Shown here one piece after another: positions 18,587-25,987 of a DNA stretch of 42,141 bases. Below the pieces are notes generated by a model. It did no database searches, was not told the DNA's origin, and was given only the letters and a program-made list of their open reading frames with translations. A program made the translations under genes and the position numbers. Source of the stretch: Oscillospiraceae bacterium (GTDB lineage Bacteria; Bacillota; Clostridia; Oscillospirales; Ruminococcaceae); the NCBI GenBank assembly GCA_009778115.1, contig WRKL01000007.1:1-42141 (forward strand). Reading direction: 5' to 3'. The first letter of the stretch is position 1, and each line of letters begins with the position of its first letter.

Positions 18587-19192
18587 ATGGAATATCAAGC
18601 AATCCCTCTTTTGAATTTAATAGAACAATTCGAGTCGCTCCCGGGGATCGGCAAAAAATCCGCCCAAAGACTGGCTTATTATTTTTTGCAAATGGACAAA
18701 GAGAGAGTGGACGAATTCATCGAAGCGGTCGCAGATGCCCATGGTAAAATAAAATATTGTAAAATATGTTTTAATTTTACCGAAGATGATGTTTGCGCTA
18801 TTTGTGACGACCGCAAACGTACCTGCGGCATAATTTGCGTAGTGGAAACGCCCAAGGATGTTGCGGCGTTTGAGCGCAGCGGAAATTATGACGGGCTTTA
18901 TCATGTGCTGGGCGGCCTTATTTCTCCCATGAACGGAATCGGACCCGAACAGCTTTTTATAAAAGAGCTGGTTGCGCGATGCGGTGAAAGTGAAAAAGGG
19001 ATTAACGAAATAATTATGGCGACAAACAGTACGGTTGAGGGTGAAACGACCTCTATATACATCAGCAAGCTTTTAAAACCGCTGGGGGTTAAAACATCCC
19101 GGCTGGCATACGGGATACCGGTTGGCGGTGAACTTGAATATGCGGACGACATAACTCTGCGCCGTGCGCTGGAAAATCGAAATCCTATATAA
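18587..19192 (+). CDS. recR: Recombination protein RecR
   Basis: A 201-residue protein of normal RecR length. It has an N-terminal helix-hairpin-helix (FESLPGIGKKSAQRLAYYF), a four-Cys zinc finger (CKICFNFTEDDVCAICDD), and a Toprim domain (IICVVETPKDVAAFERSGNYDGLYHVLGG split over residues 80-110). The C-terminal segment TSRLAYGIPVGGELEYADD is highly conserved. RecR works with RecO and RecF to load RecA at gaps. It is co-transcribed with ybaB. Confidence 0.97.
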   Translation: MEYQAIPLLNLIEQFESLPGIGKKSAQRLAYYFLQMDKERVDEFIEAVADAHGKIKYCKICFNFTEDDVCAICDDRKRTCGIICVVETPKDVAAFERSGNYDGLYHVLGGLISPMNGIGPEQLFIKELVARCGESEKGINEIIMATNSTVEGETTSIYISKLLKPLGVKTSRLAYGIPVGGELEYADDITLRRALENRNPI

Positions 19193-19448
19193 ACCGATTA
19201 TTTTTCTCGGGTTAAATCGGGTTATATAGGATTCACTCCGGAAGCGGGAAATTAAGCATATAAATATATAATATGTGACAAAAACATCGTTTTATGTAGG
19301 ATGATATAAATATTTAGGATTAACGCGTTAAAAGGTTGACAATAAAATAAAATTATAGTACGGTGTTATTAAAGACAACCGCTAAAGAAATAAGGTTTTC
19401 AAAAATATTTAGGTTGTTGTTTTAATAATTGCGAATTGATGTGATATT

Positions 19449-19904
19449 TTGGACAAAGGCGTAAAAATGATAACGTCCAACCGCAAGGCGCGGCATGATT
19501 ACTTTGTGGAAGAAACCTACGAAGCAGGGATAGTGCTTGCAGGCACCGAGGTGAAATCTATCCGGCAGGGTTCCGTCAACCTCAAGGACAGCCACTGCGA
19601 AGTGGAAAACATGGAAATGGTCGTTCATAATATGCACATAAGCCCGTATGAGCAGGGTAATATATTCAACCGTGACCCGATACGCAAGCGTAAGCTTCTT
19701 ATGCATAAACGCGAAATAGCGCGATTGTTTGGGTTGGTTCGTAAGAAGGGGCTGACCTTGATCCCGTTATCGTTGTATTTTAAAGGCTCGAAAGCAAAAC
19801 TGGAAATTGGCTTGTGCCGCGGTAAAAAACTATATGATAAACGCGCTGTTCAAGCTGAAAAGTCCGCGAAACGCGATGTGGAACGCGCAATGAGGCAAAA
19901 GTAA
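19449..19904 (+). CDS. smpB: SsrA-binding protein SmpB
   Basis: A 151-residue protein. SmpB binds tmRNA and positions it on stalled ribosomes. The core [20 protein letters not shown] and [15 protein letters not shown] is unmistakable, as is [19 protein letters not shown]. The C-terminal tail is the expected basic helix ([19 protein letters not shown]). The start is probably TTG at 19449 ([17 protein letters not shown]), which fits the family's spacing. ATG at 19467 is possible, and neither has a strong ribosome binding site. tmRNA is not found next to it. The 256-bp gap before it is AT-rich and holds nothing I can name. Confidence 0.95.
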   Translation: MDKGVKMITSNRKARHDYFVEETYEAGIVLAGTEVKSIRQGSVNLKDSHCEVENMEMVVHNMHISPYEQGNIFNRDPIRKRKLLMHKREIARLFGLVRKKGLTLIPLSLYFKGSKAKLEIGLCRGKKLYDKRAVQAEKSAKRDVERAMRQK

Positions 19905-19910
19905 AAGAGA

Positions 19911-19975
19911 GTGTTGAAAAAAATCACCCGCAACAACATTGCCCTTGATTTTTAGCGGCCTTGGTTTTTCAATGC
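19911..19975. repeat. Short copy of dispersed repeat family 1 (copy E)
   Basis: 65 bp with ends GTGTTGAAAAA (19911-19921) and TTTTTCAATGC (19965-19975; one mismatch), containing GCCCTTGATTTTTAGCGG as in copy D. It starts 6 bp after the smpB stop. Its right end contains the ATG (19972) at which the next gene most plausibly begins. Confidence 0.75.
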
Positions 19976-20604
19976 CCCTATTAAAAATCAAGCTTTTAGA
20001 ATCAATTTTGCGGCAACAGAATATTTTATGTGAAAACGCAGACAATAATTTCATGCTTACAGTTTTGCTATACGGAGATCCGAAAGATGTTTTTATCGGC
20101 GACATGATAACGAAAGAATTATCGCCGAACAATAGAATAATCCGCACTTGCAAGGAAAAACTTGCGGTTTGCGGATTGGAAAAAGAGCCGGGATACGGCA
20201 GGGATTTATTTTTACTCGAAAGTGATGATATTAACACGATCCGGGGCGGGGTCGTTGTTTTGCTGAAAAATAGCGCGAAGGCGGAACGGCTTGAATATAT
20301 AAGCGGAAATGCGCTGACAATTGTGAACTCCGGAGTTACGTCACATATAAAACGAATTTCACAGCTCGGCGCAAAAGCGGTCGTTTGCGGTATGTGCGGG
20401 AAAGATGCGGTTACATTTTCCAGCATATCTGAAAATCGCGGAATAGTTTCGCTTCAACGCTCTTTGCCGCTGCCCGAATCTGTGGGCGGCGGCGCGGTCG
20501 AGCCTTTTGAAACGCCGCTGGAATGGAAATCAAACGGAACTATTGACGAATATTCGCTGCTGGCTTTTGCCGTTATAAAAATTATGCTGACAAACCGGAA
20601 GTAG
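19972..20604 (+). CDS. Protein of unknown function
   Basis: A 210-residue protein that I do not recognise. It appears globular and soluble, with alternating strands and helices (VVVLLKNSAKAERLEYI, LGAKAVVCGMCGKDAVTFSS). A CGMCG motif near residue 145 could be redox- or metal-active. The open frame reaches back to a TTG at 19939, but those codons come entirely from repeat copy E. The ATG at 19972 also lies in the repeat end, and no Shine-Dalgarno is visible before it. The gene may have lost its original start, or be translated weakly by coupling to smpB. Convergent with the lipoprotein at 20617. Confidence 0.65.
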   Translation: MPLLKIKLLESILRQQNILCENADNNFMLTVLLYGDPKDVFIGDMITKELSPNNRIIRTCKEKLAVCGLEKEPGYGRDLFLLESDDINTIRGGVVVLLKNSAKAERLEYISGNALTIVNSGVTSHIKRISQLGAKAVVCGMCGKDAVTFSSISENRGIVSLQRSLPLPESVGGGAVEPFETPLEWKSNGTIDEYSLLAFAVIKIMLTNRK

Positions 20605-20616
20605 AAAATGCGGTTT

Positions 20617-20943
20617 TTAATCTCTTTTCGTCAATTCCATAATCGCGTCTGAGTATGAAAGTTTTAATGTTTTGCCTGTAATTTCATAATTATAAGTAAA
20701 TTCTTCGCCGCCGCCGGATATATTTATTTCGGTTCCCTTTATCGAATATGTTCCGGTTTCGGGATCAAAATTAGAAATAAAAGTTCCGTCGGCATTAAAT
20801 GTTATTTGCATAGACTCACCTTCGATTTCCCGGCTTTCCCATGTCCCGTAGATTTTAGCCCCGTCTGCCGAACAAGCGATAACCGAAAGAAGCAATATCA
20901 TCGGCAAGCATATCACCCAGATTTTTGATAAAAATTTCAACAT
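20617..20943 (-). CDS. Small lipoprotein with lipocalin-like repeat
   Basis: A 108-residue predicted lipoprotein: signal peptide (LSKIWVICLPMILLLSVIAC) with lipobox SVIAC, then a beta-rich domain with IYGTWESREIEGESMQITF and FNADGTFISNF, typical of the small DUF5640-like or lipocalin-like domains of Clostridia that read 'GTW... F..DGT'. The ATG at 20943 suits the signal peptide; the frame is open to 20973. It follows the radical SAM gene closely and may belong to that operon. No function is known to me. Confidence 0.75.
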   Translation of the reverse strand: MLKFLSKIWVICLPMILLLSVIACSADGAKIYGTWESREIEGESMQITFNADGTFISNFDPETGTYSIKGTEINISGGGEEFTYNYEITGKTLKLSYSDAIMELTKRD

Positions 20944-20976
20944 TCCGCATAACCGTCCTTTCCGTTTCTGCAATCT

Positions 20977-21891
20977 TTATATGAATACATTTTTCAAATA
21001 TTTTTTCGCAATCTTTCCGGCTGCGGCGGTTAATTCCGGTGAAGCTGCGGGTTTTTGCGAATATTTATACCTCGGGAAAAACCTCGTGAGATGCAAGGGG
21101 ATTTCCGGATCGACCGATGCTATAAACCGTGCTGCGGATTCTATCATTTCCGAAGAATCATTTTCGTCGGGAATAATCAATGTTGTAATTTCAACATGAC
21201 AGTGCTTGTGCGCCGCCGCAATCGTTTCTTTTACAGGGCCTAAACTGCCGCCCAGTTTTGCGTAGAAGCCATCGCCGCCTTTAAGGTCGATATTCATAGC
21301 GTGGATAAAAGGCAAAAGCTTCTCAAGGGGTTCGGGGTTGATGTAACCGTTAGTGACAAGGATGTTGAAAAGCCCTGCATCACAAACCCGGCGCGCGCAA
21401 TCCAGCACAAATTCATAACCTATAAGCGGTTCGTTGTAAGTGTAAGCTATTCCGATATTCCCCTCGGGTACGGTTTCTTTGGCTAATTCGACAATTTTTT
21501 CGGGTGAAATAAACTCTTCCTTATATCTTGGGTTTTCACATCGGTTAAATCCGACGGCTATTTCGTGATTCTGACAAAACGGACATCCAAGATTACAACC
21601 AAAAGATCCCAGCGAAAGGATACGTTTTCCCGAATAAAACATCCGGAACGGTTTCTTTTCTATAGGGTCAAGTGCGATCGAAGAAACCATACCGTATGTC
21701 GCGGCATACAGTTTTCCGGCTATGTTGCGACGAGCACCGCATAATCCGTAATCACCCCCGGAAATTTCACAACCGACGGGGCACAGTAAACAATTCACGC
21801 TATTTTTGTTTTGCTCATCGTCTGTGCTAACGGTTCCGGTTTTTGTATAGAACATTGCAGGGTATTGATTGCCGGCGGAGGGGTCATTCAT
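20977..21891 (-). CDS. amrS: AmmeMemoRadiSam system radical SAM enzyme
   Basis: A 304-residue radical SAM protein. The N-terminus has an extra Cys cluster (C34, C37, C41, C51 in CLLCPVGCEISGGDYGLC). The radical SAM 4Fe-4S motif is C99-x3-C103-x2-C106 (SFGCNLGCPFCQN). Later motifs such as AYTYNEPLIGYEF and MNIDLKGGD are typical of the PflA-like AmrS group. Its substrate is unknown in the literature I know. The start overlaps the end of the AMMECR1 fusion gene by 8 bases, so the two are translationally coupled and presumably act together. Confidence 0.93.
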   Translation of the reverse strand: MNDPSAGNQYPAMFYTKTGTVSTDDEQNKNSVNCLLCPVGCEISGGDYGLCGARRNIAGKLYAATYGMVSSIALDPIEKKPFRMFYSGKRILSLGSFGCNLGCPFCQNHEIAVGFNRCENPRYKEEFISPEKIVELAKETVPEGNIGIAYTYNEPLIGYEFVLDCARRVCDAGLFNILVTNGYINPEPLEKLLPFIHAMNIDLKGGDGFYAKLGGSLGPVKETIAAAHKHCHVEITTLIIPDENDSSEMIESAARFIASVDPEIPLHLTRFFPRYKYSQKPAASPELTAAAGKIAKKYLKNVFI

Positions 21892-23266
21892 ATCGTATCA
21901 CTTCGAACCGTTCCAGCTTAACCGGAGAACACTCGGGTATTCCGGCTTTCCTTTTGGCGATAGCAAGCTGGTCAGCCACCGTGTCCACACCTTCAAGATT
22001 GGGCAGGAGAAGCCCTCGCCTGTACCTGCTTGATACTATCACACCGTAACGTTTAACATCAAGTTCTTTTGGATCTTTAATTTCTTCAGCCGAAGACAAA
22101 ACATCCACTTTATAGGTGAGATACGGAAGTTCGGATATCTTGACAGGTTCGAATCGGTTGTCTGAAAGTCCGGCGGAAACGGCGTTCTGTATAATCTCCA
22201 GTGCGACATTCGCGGTAGTAGGAACGGTTGTCCCTATACAACCGCGCAACTGTCCGTATTTATGCAGGGACACAAAAACCCCGGCTTTATTTTTTGTCAT
22301 TTCGCCGGGCAGATTTTCGGGAAGCTTGAGAGTGTCACCATGTGTTATTTTATGCTCAAGTGAATTTCTCGCCAGTGCTGTATAATTGTTTTCGGATTGT
22401 CGAAGTGCTTCTGTCTTCTTTAGAGCTGCTTGATTGTATATATCGAGAAAATTTCTGCTTTGATCGGATTCTGCCGGCGAGAATTCCGCCACTGCGTATC
22501 CAACTCCGAAAGGACCCTCGTATGAACATAATTTTGGTTTTACCATAATTCGGTCGAAACAGCCGGCGAGGGTCATAATCGAATTATAACCGCATTCCGC
22601 CGCATCAGAACGTTGCTTTTCGGTGATTCCGAACAGCGGCAAAAAATCCGCCGATGATAAAATTCCGGTGATTTTCTTGTCAAACATTGCGCCTTCGGGT
22701 GTTGAACCGTAATGGCTCCCCGGAAGTTTGTGGGACAAATCGCCGCTTGCGATGATTACGGTTTTCTTTTGGCTTTTGCTGACGGCTTCGGCTATGCACT
22801 TCCCGAAAATATAATGGTCAGACGTAGACATTCCCGATTGTGAAATCCGCACTGTACGATACTCTTTATACCTGAGATTGATAAAATACATAGGAACAGT
22901 AACGCCGTGATCGAGCTCGGCGGATTTTTCCCCTTCGGTTCCGGCGGCGATTTGATGCTGCTGTGCTGTTTTTGCTATTTCGGCCGCAAGATCCGTATCA
23001 TATTCTGTTTGGAATTGTGTTTGGGGTGCGGAAAATTGTCTCAAGCTGCCGCGAGCGGTTTCTCCCGGCGAAATATGGAAATAATCGGAATAAACAACAT
23101 TATGCGGGGTGATAAAAACGATTGTTTCCGGGGCAAGCCGGGCGATTTCCGAGACTGCTTTGTCCAGCGCATCCAATGTTTTTTTGATTTTATTTTCCTC
23201 GCCGCGTCCAACTTCGGGAATTGCAAGCGGAGGGTGCGGAAAAACATAAGCTTTTATTATTGACAT
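21884..23266 (-). CDS. amrA: AmmeMemoRadiSam protein: LigB/MEMO-like domain fused to AMMECR1
   Basis: A 460-residue two-domain protein. Residues 1-265 are a class III extradiol-dioxygenase-like (LigB/MEMO) domain with His at positions expected for metal binding: H11 (FPHPPL), H55 (FITPHN), H120 and H179 (SGDLSH). Residues 290-460 are an AMMECR1 domain with the signature LRGCIGT at 340-346. Separate MEMO and AMMECR1 proteins are conserved into humans, and bacteria often encode them with a radical SAM partner, as here. The biochemical role is not established. The start ATG at 23266 has AAGGATTG upstream. It begins about 70 bp from the tRNA-Arg fragment. Confidence 0.92.
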   Translation of the reverse strand: MSIIKAYVFPHPPLAIPEVGRGEENKIKKTLDALDKAVSEIARLAPETIVFITPHNVVYSDYFHISPGETARGSLRQFSAPQTQFQTEYDTDLAAEIAKTAQQHQIAAGTEGEKSAELDHGVTVPMYFINLRYKEYRTVRISQSGMSTSDHYIFGKCIAEAVSKSQKKTVIIASGDLSHKLPGSHYGSTPEGAMFDKKITGILSSADFLPLFGITEKQRSDAAECGYNSIMTLAGCFDRIMVKPKLCSYEGPFGVGYAVAEFSPAESDQSRNFLDIYNQAALKKTEALRQSENNYTALARNSLEHKITHGDTLKLPENLPGEMTKNKAGVFVSLHKYGQLRGCIGTTVPTTANVALEIIQNAVSAGLSDNRFEPVKISELPYLTYKVDVLSSAEEIKDPKELDVKRYGVIVSSRYRRGLLLPNLEGVDTVADQLAIAKRKAGIPECSPVKLERFEVIRYE

Positions 23267-23336
23267 AAAAACAATCCTTCTATTTCTTTATTATTCAGAA
23301 AAACACAATATGGTTATATACTAACACAGGACAAAC

Positions 23337-23383
23337 TGGCACGCCCGCCGCGATTCGAACGCGGGACACCCGGCTTAGAAGGC
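23337..23383 (-). other. 3' fragment of a tRNA-Arg(UCU) gene, probable attachment site
   Basis: Read on the minus strand the 47 nt run from GCCTTCTAAGCC (anticodon loop CTTCTAA, anticodon TCT) through variable loop and T arm (CGTTCGAATC) to the acceptor strand and TGCCA. There is no D arm or 5' acceptor half: upstream sequence is unrelated AT-rich DNA. A fragment extending from the anticodon loop to the 3' end is the usual footprint of a tyrosine-recombinase attachment site in a tRNA gene. Element DNA would lie at higher coordinates. Confidence 0.85.
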
Positions 23384-23518
23384 AGAGAACATAGACATTT
23401 TATAACGAACTTATATGCATTGTGTGCAAACAAGGACGATTTTTTCGGGAATAATTGTTTAATATTTAGTATTATGTGTATTAAATATCTTATTATCATT
23501 TAATATGCAAGTGGTGTT

Positions 23519-23589
23519 GGGTAGCAGAAAGGGTAGCAAGGGTAGCAGGATTAATGAAATGAAAAAAATAGAACTTTTAATGGGTAGCA
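23519..23589 (+). repeat. Four direct repeats GGGTAGCA next to the att fragment
   Basis: GGGTAGCA occurs at 23519-23526, 23531-23538, 23540-23547 and 23582-23589. The cluster lies 136 bp from the tRNA fragment and resembles arm-type integrase binding repeats. The stretch 23384-23783 contains no supportable gene; apart from these repeats it is plain AT-rich DNA. No integrase gene is present in the window. Confidence 0.7.
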
Positions 23590-23783
23590 ACTTAATTATA
23601 TAATATTTTTATCTAAAAAACAGGAAATATACTTACCAAGGTGGTGGGTTTTTATAAGGTTGTGTCCTATCCGATTAAGAAACGCATTTGCGGTCTTTTT
23701 TATAATATTTTTAACATCTGCTTTATTTTGATATTTAAAAATACAGCAATTATTGCAAATGTACTTAAATAGGGTGAAAAAAG

Positions 23784-24809
23784 TTATTTTTCATCTATTT
23801 TATTGACTTCAGATTCAGATAACTCTATATATTCTTTCAGTTTTTGTTGCAATAGTTTTTTATCAATTAATTTCAATGTATATTCGGAAATCATTGTCGG
23901 GGAAAGACTGCGGCTTAATGCAAATTCTACAACTTCATCATCTTTAGAAGCACAAAGAATTATTCCAACACTGGGATTTTCATTTTCTTTTTTTATTTCT
24001 CTGTCCAATGCTTCAAGGTATAAATTCATTTTCGCTAAATATTCAACTTGGAACTCACCGATTTTCAATTCAAACGCAACTAAACATGATAATTCTCTGT
24101 GATAAAATAATAAATCTAGATAATAATCATGGTTCCCAACTTGAACACGGTATTCTTCACCAACGAATGTAAAATCTTTTCCTATTTCTAAAATGAAATT
24201 TTTTAGATTCCTAACGATTGATTTTTGTAAATCTTTTTCCGCAACCGGTTCTTCAACATCAAGAAACTCAAGAACATAATTATCCCGAAAAATATTTTTA
24301 TATTTTATATTTGAATTTGCAATCTCCGATAAAGGAGCGTTCACAGAAACCATTTGCCTTTCATAATATCCACTATTGATTTGTCTTTCAAGTTCACGCG
24401 AAGTATAATGTTCTTTGATTGATAATTCCATATAAAATTTTCGTTCTTCTAAAGTTTTGCAACCGGACATTATTTTTAAATGACACGTCCAACTCAATTG
24501 TGTCATCAGTGATGACACAATCTCTGTTCCGACATAAAGTTCGTAAAATTGTTTCATTCTATAAAGTCCGCGGCGATTGAATCCTTTTATTTTAGGATGT
24601 TCTTTTTCAAAAAAATCAGCAAGGTTTTTAATGTAACCGTCGCCATAAGTATTATTTTTCATAGCTTTGCTTAAATATTCGCCAACATGCCAATACATTT
24701 GGATAAGCTCTTCATTCACTTTACGGAATGCAGATTCTTTCGATTTTTTTATAATTTTAACTATATCATAGAATGATTGGGTAAGACTATTTTCTTTAAT
24801 ATTATTCAT
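23784..24809 (-). CDS. PDDEXK nuclease domain protein (DUF1016/YhcG-like)
   Basis: A 341-residue protein. The N-terminal half is the helical DUF1016 domain (VNEELIQMYWHVGEYLSK, GFNRRGLYRMKQFYELY, LSWTCHLKIMSGC). The C-terminal half is a PDDEXK-type nuclease domain: DYYLDLLFYHRELSCLVAFELK supplies the D ... E-x-K residues. Such proteins are common on mobile islands and near restriction systems, but no restriction or toxin partner is visible here. The frame starts at TTG 24830; I prefer ATG 24809 (MNNIKENSLTQ). The coding sequence is clearly AT-richer than the chromosomal genes around it, supporting acquisition by transfer. Confidence 0.9.
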   Translation of the reverse strand: MNNIKENSLTQSFYDIVKIIKKSKESAFRKVNEELIQMYWHVGEYLSKAMKNNTYGDGYIKNLADFFEKEHPKIKGFNRRGLYRMKQFYELYVGTEIVSSLMTQLSWTCHLKIMSGCKTLEERKFYMELSIKEHYTSRELERQINSGYYERQMVSVNAPLSEIANSNIKYKNIFRDNYVLEFLDVEEPVAEKDLQKSIVRNLKNFILEIGKDFTFVGEEYRVQVGNHDYYLDLLFYHRELSCLVAFELKIGEFQVEYLAKMNLYLEALDREIKKENENPSVGIILCASKDDEVVEFALSRSLSPTMISEYTLKLIDKKLLQQKLKEYIELSESEVNKIDEK

Positions 24810-25072
24810 TTTGCTTTTAATTTCTCTCAATACTTTTTATTTTACGAGGTTATATTTTTAAGCAATTTTTTGGCTTTTTCTATTCCTAATAAAAATAATA
24901 TAACATAAATTTAAGAAAAAATCAAGAACAAAATTTTTTATCTGTTTAAATTACATTTGAAATTATCCGTCTAAATATCTTTAAACTTCTACCTCACTTC
25001 ATCCTTATTGTCAGTCGGTTTAGAAATCATCTAAAAAAATGATAAAAAAGTTTTAATATATGCGGTTTTTTA

Positions 25073-25378
25073 TTATTTTTTTAGTTTGATTTCAAACTGA
25101 ATGACAATAAACGCAGGTCTGCGATTATTTTGCGTCATTAATAACGATATATAATCTTTTCCTTTTTCCGATTCATTTATATAATTATAAATATCCGCGA
25201 CAACACCAAGATAAAAAGCAACTTTGGCGTATCGAGATCTTTTCGCCGTGTCAATATAATAAACCCCTTCAAGACATTCAGCACAAAAATTTTCGACTTG
25301 TTGTATAACACTTTCATGGTCGGTTATGTTTTTGTTTTCTTCGGTGTTTTTATCTAATAAGAATTTTTTAATATCCAT
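25073..25378 (-). CDS. Small protein of unknown function
   Basis: A 101-residue protein with no family that I recognise: a charged N-terminus (MDIKKFLLDKNTEENKN), a helical centre with two Cys (FCAECLEGVYYI) and a basic end. It begins directly after the stop of the YkgJ-like gene (25379-25381), and AATAGGATT upstream could serve as ribosome binding site, so the two are probably co-expressed. Base composition is AT-rich like the rest of the segment. The 24810-25072 gap below it holds no feature I can name. Confidence 0.7.
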   Translation of the reverse strand: MDIKKFLLDKNTEENKNITDHESVIQQVENFCAECLEGVYYIDTAKRSRYAKVAFYLGVVADIYNYINESEKGKDYISLLMTQNNRRPAFIVIQFEIKLKK

Positions 25379-25885
25379 TTAATGAATCCTATTCTTGAAA
25401 CTATAAATTACTTTCAGCCTTTCAAAAATTTCAAAAGCAACGGGACATACTTCTACAAATTCCAACATACCAAGCAAACTAAACAATCTGTCAGATTTAT
25501 TTGTATAAGGATAATCTATACAAGAAGTTGGTTTGCATTCTTCAATTTGACATCGTCCATTTGTTAATAAAAAACAACAAGGTTTTCCATTTATTTTTAA
25601 TCCTTCATCGGTTTTTTTAAGATATTTATCTGCAAAATCATTTACAGACAATTTTAAAAATTCAGCGATGTTTTTTATTTCATTATCATCTAAATATGTA
25701 TCATATATTTTGCAACAGTTACGGCATTTATTGCAATCATATTCTGCAAACAGTTCATTATGGAGTTTTAAATAATGTGCGTCCAATTCATCACTGTCTG
25801 CACGATTTTTTAGAAATGATCTGAATTTTATATTTGAATCCTCAAGTTTTTCTGCGGCTTCTTTTACCATAAATGGAGCTATCAT
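25379..25885 (-). CDS. YkgJ family cysteine-cluster protein
   Basis: A 168-residue protein. The Cys signature CNKCRNCCKIY (about residues 56-66) followed by CCFLLTNGRCQIEECKPTSC and YPYTNK matches the YkgJ family of small zinc- or iron-chelating proteins. The role of the family is not well defined; members are thought to bind metal or an Fe-S centre. The ATG at 25885 has GAGGT five bases upstream. It is the first gene of a two-gene unit within the AT-rich accessory segment. Confidence 0.88.
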   Translation of the reverse strand: MIAPFMVKEAAEKLEDSNIKFRSFLKNRADSDELDAHYLKLHNELFAEYDCNKCRNCCKIYDTYLDDNEIKNIAEFLKLSVNDFADKYLKKTDEGLKINGKPCCFLLTNGRCQIEECKPTSCIDYPYTNKSDRLFSLLGMLEFVEVCPVAFEIFERLKVIYSFKNRIH

Positions 25886-25987
25886 ATTATACCTCGATTT
25901 CTATTTGTTACTTTTGTTATGATATCGTTAAATTATTTATTTGCATATTATTTATTTAATTATATGGAAAGGAACCTGTTAAAAATA

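Noticed and set aside
19336..19365. TTGACA upstream of smpB as a promoter
   Set aside because: The only -10-like TATAGT is 12 nt away, too close; at 17 nt the sequence is TACGGT.
19193..19448. tmRNA (ssrA) next to smpB
   Set aside because: The gap has no tRNA-like 3' end, no GGTTCGAATCC-type T arm and no tag reading frame.
23314..23499. Small ORF overlapping the tRNA fragment
   Set aside because: It reads through the tRNA remnant, has no ribosome binding site and no family resemblance.
23519..23589. CRISPR array
   Set aside because: The repeat is only 8 nt with irregular 1-34 nt spacing and no cas genes are present.
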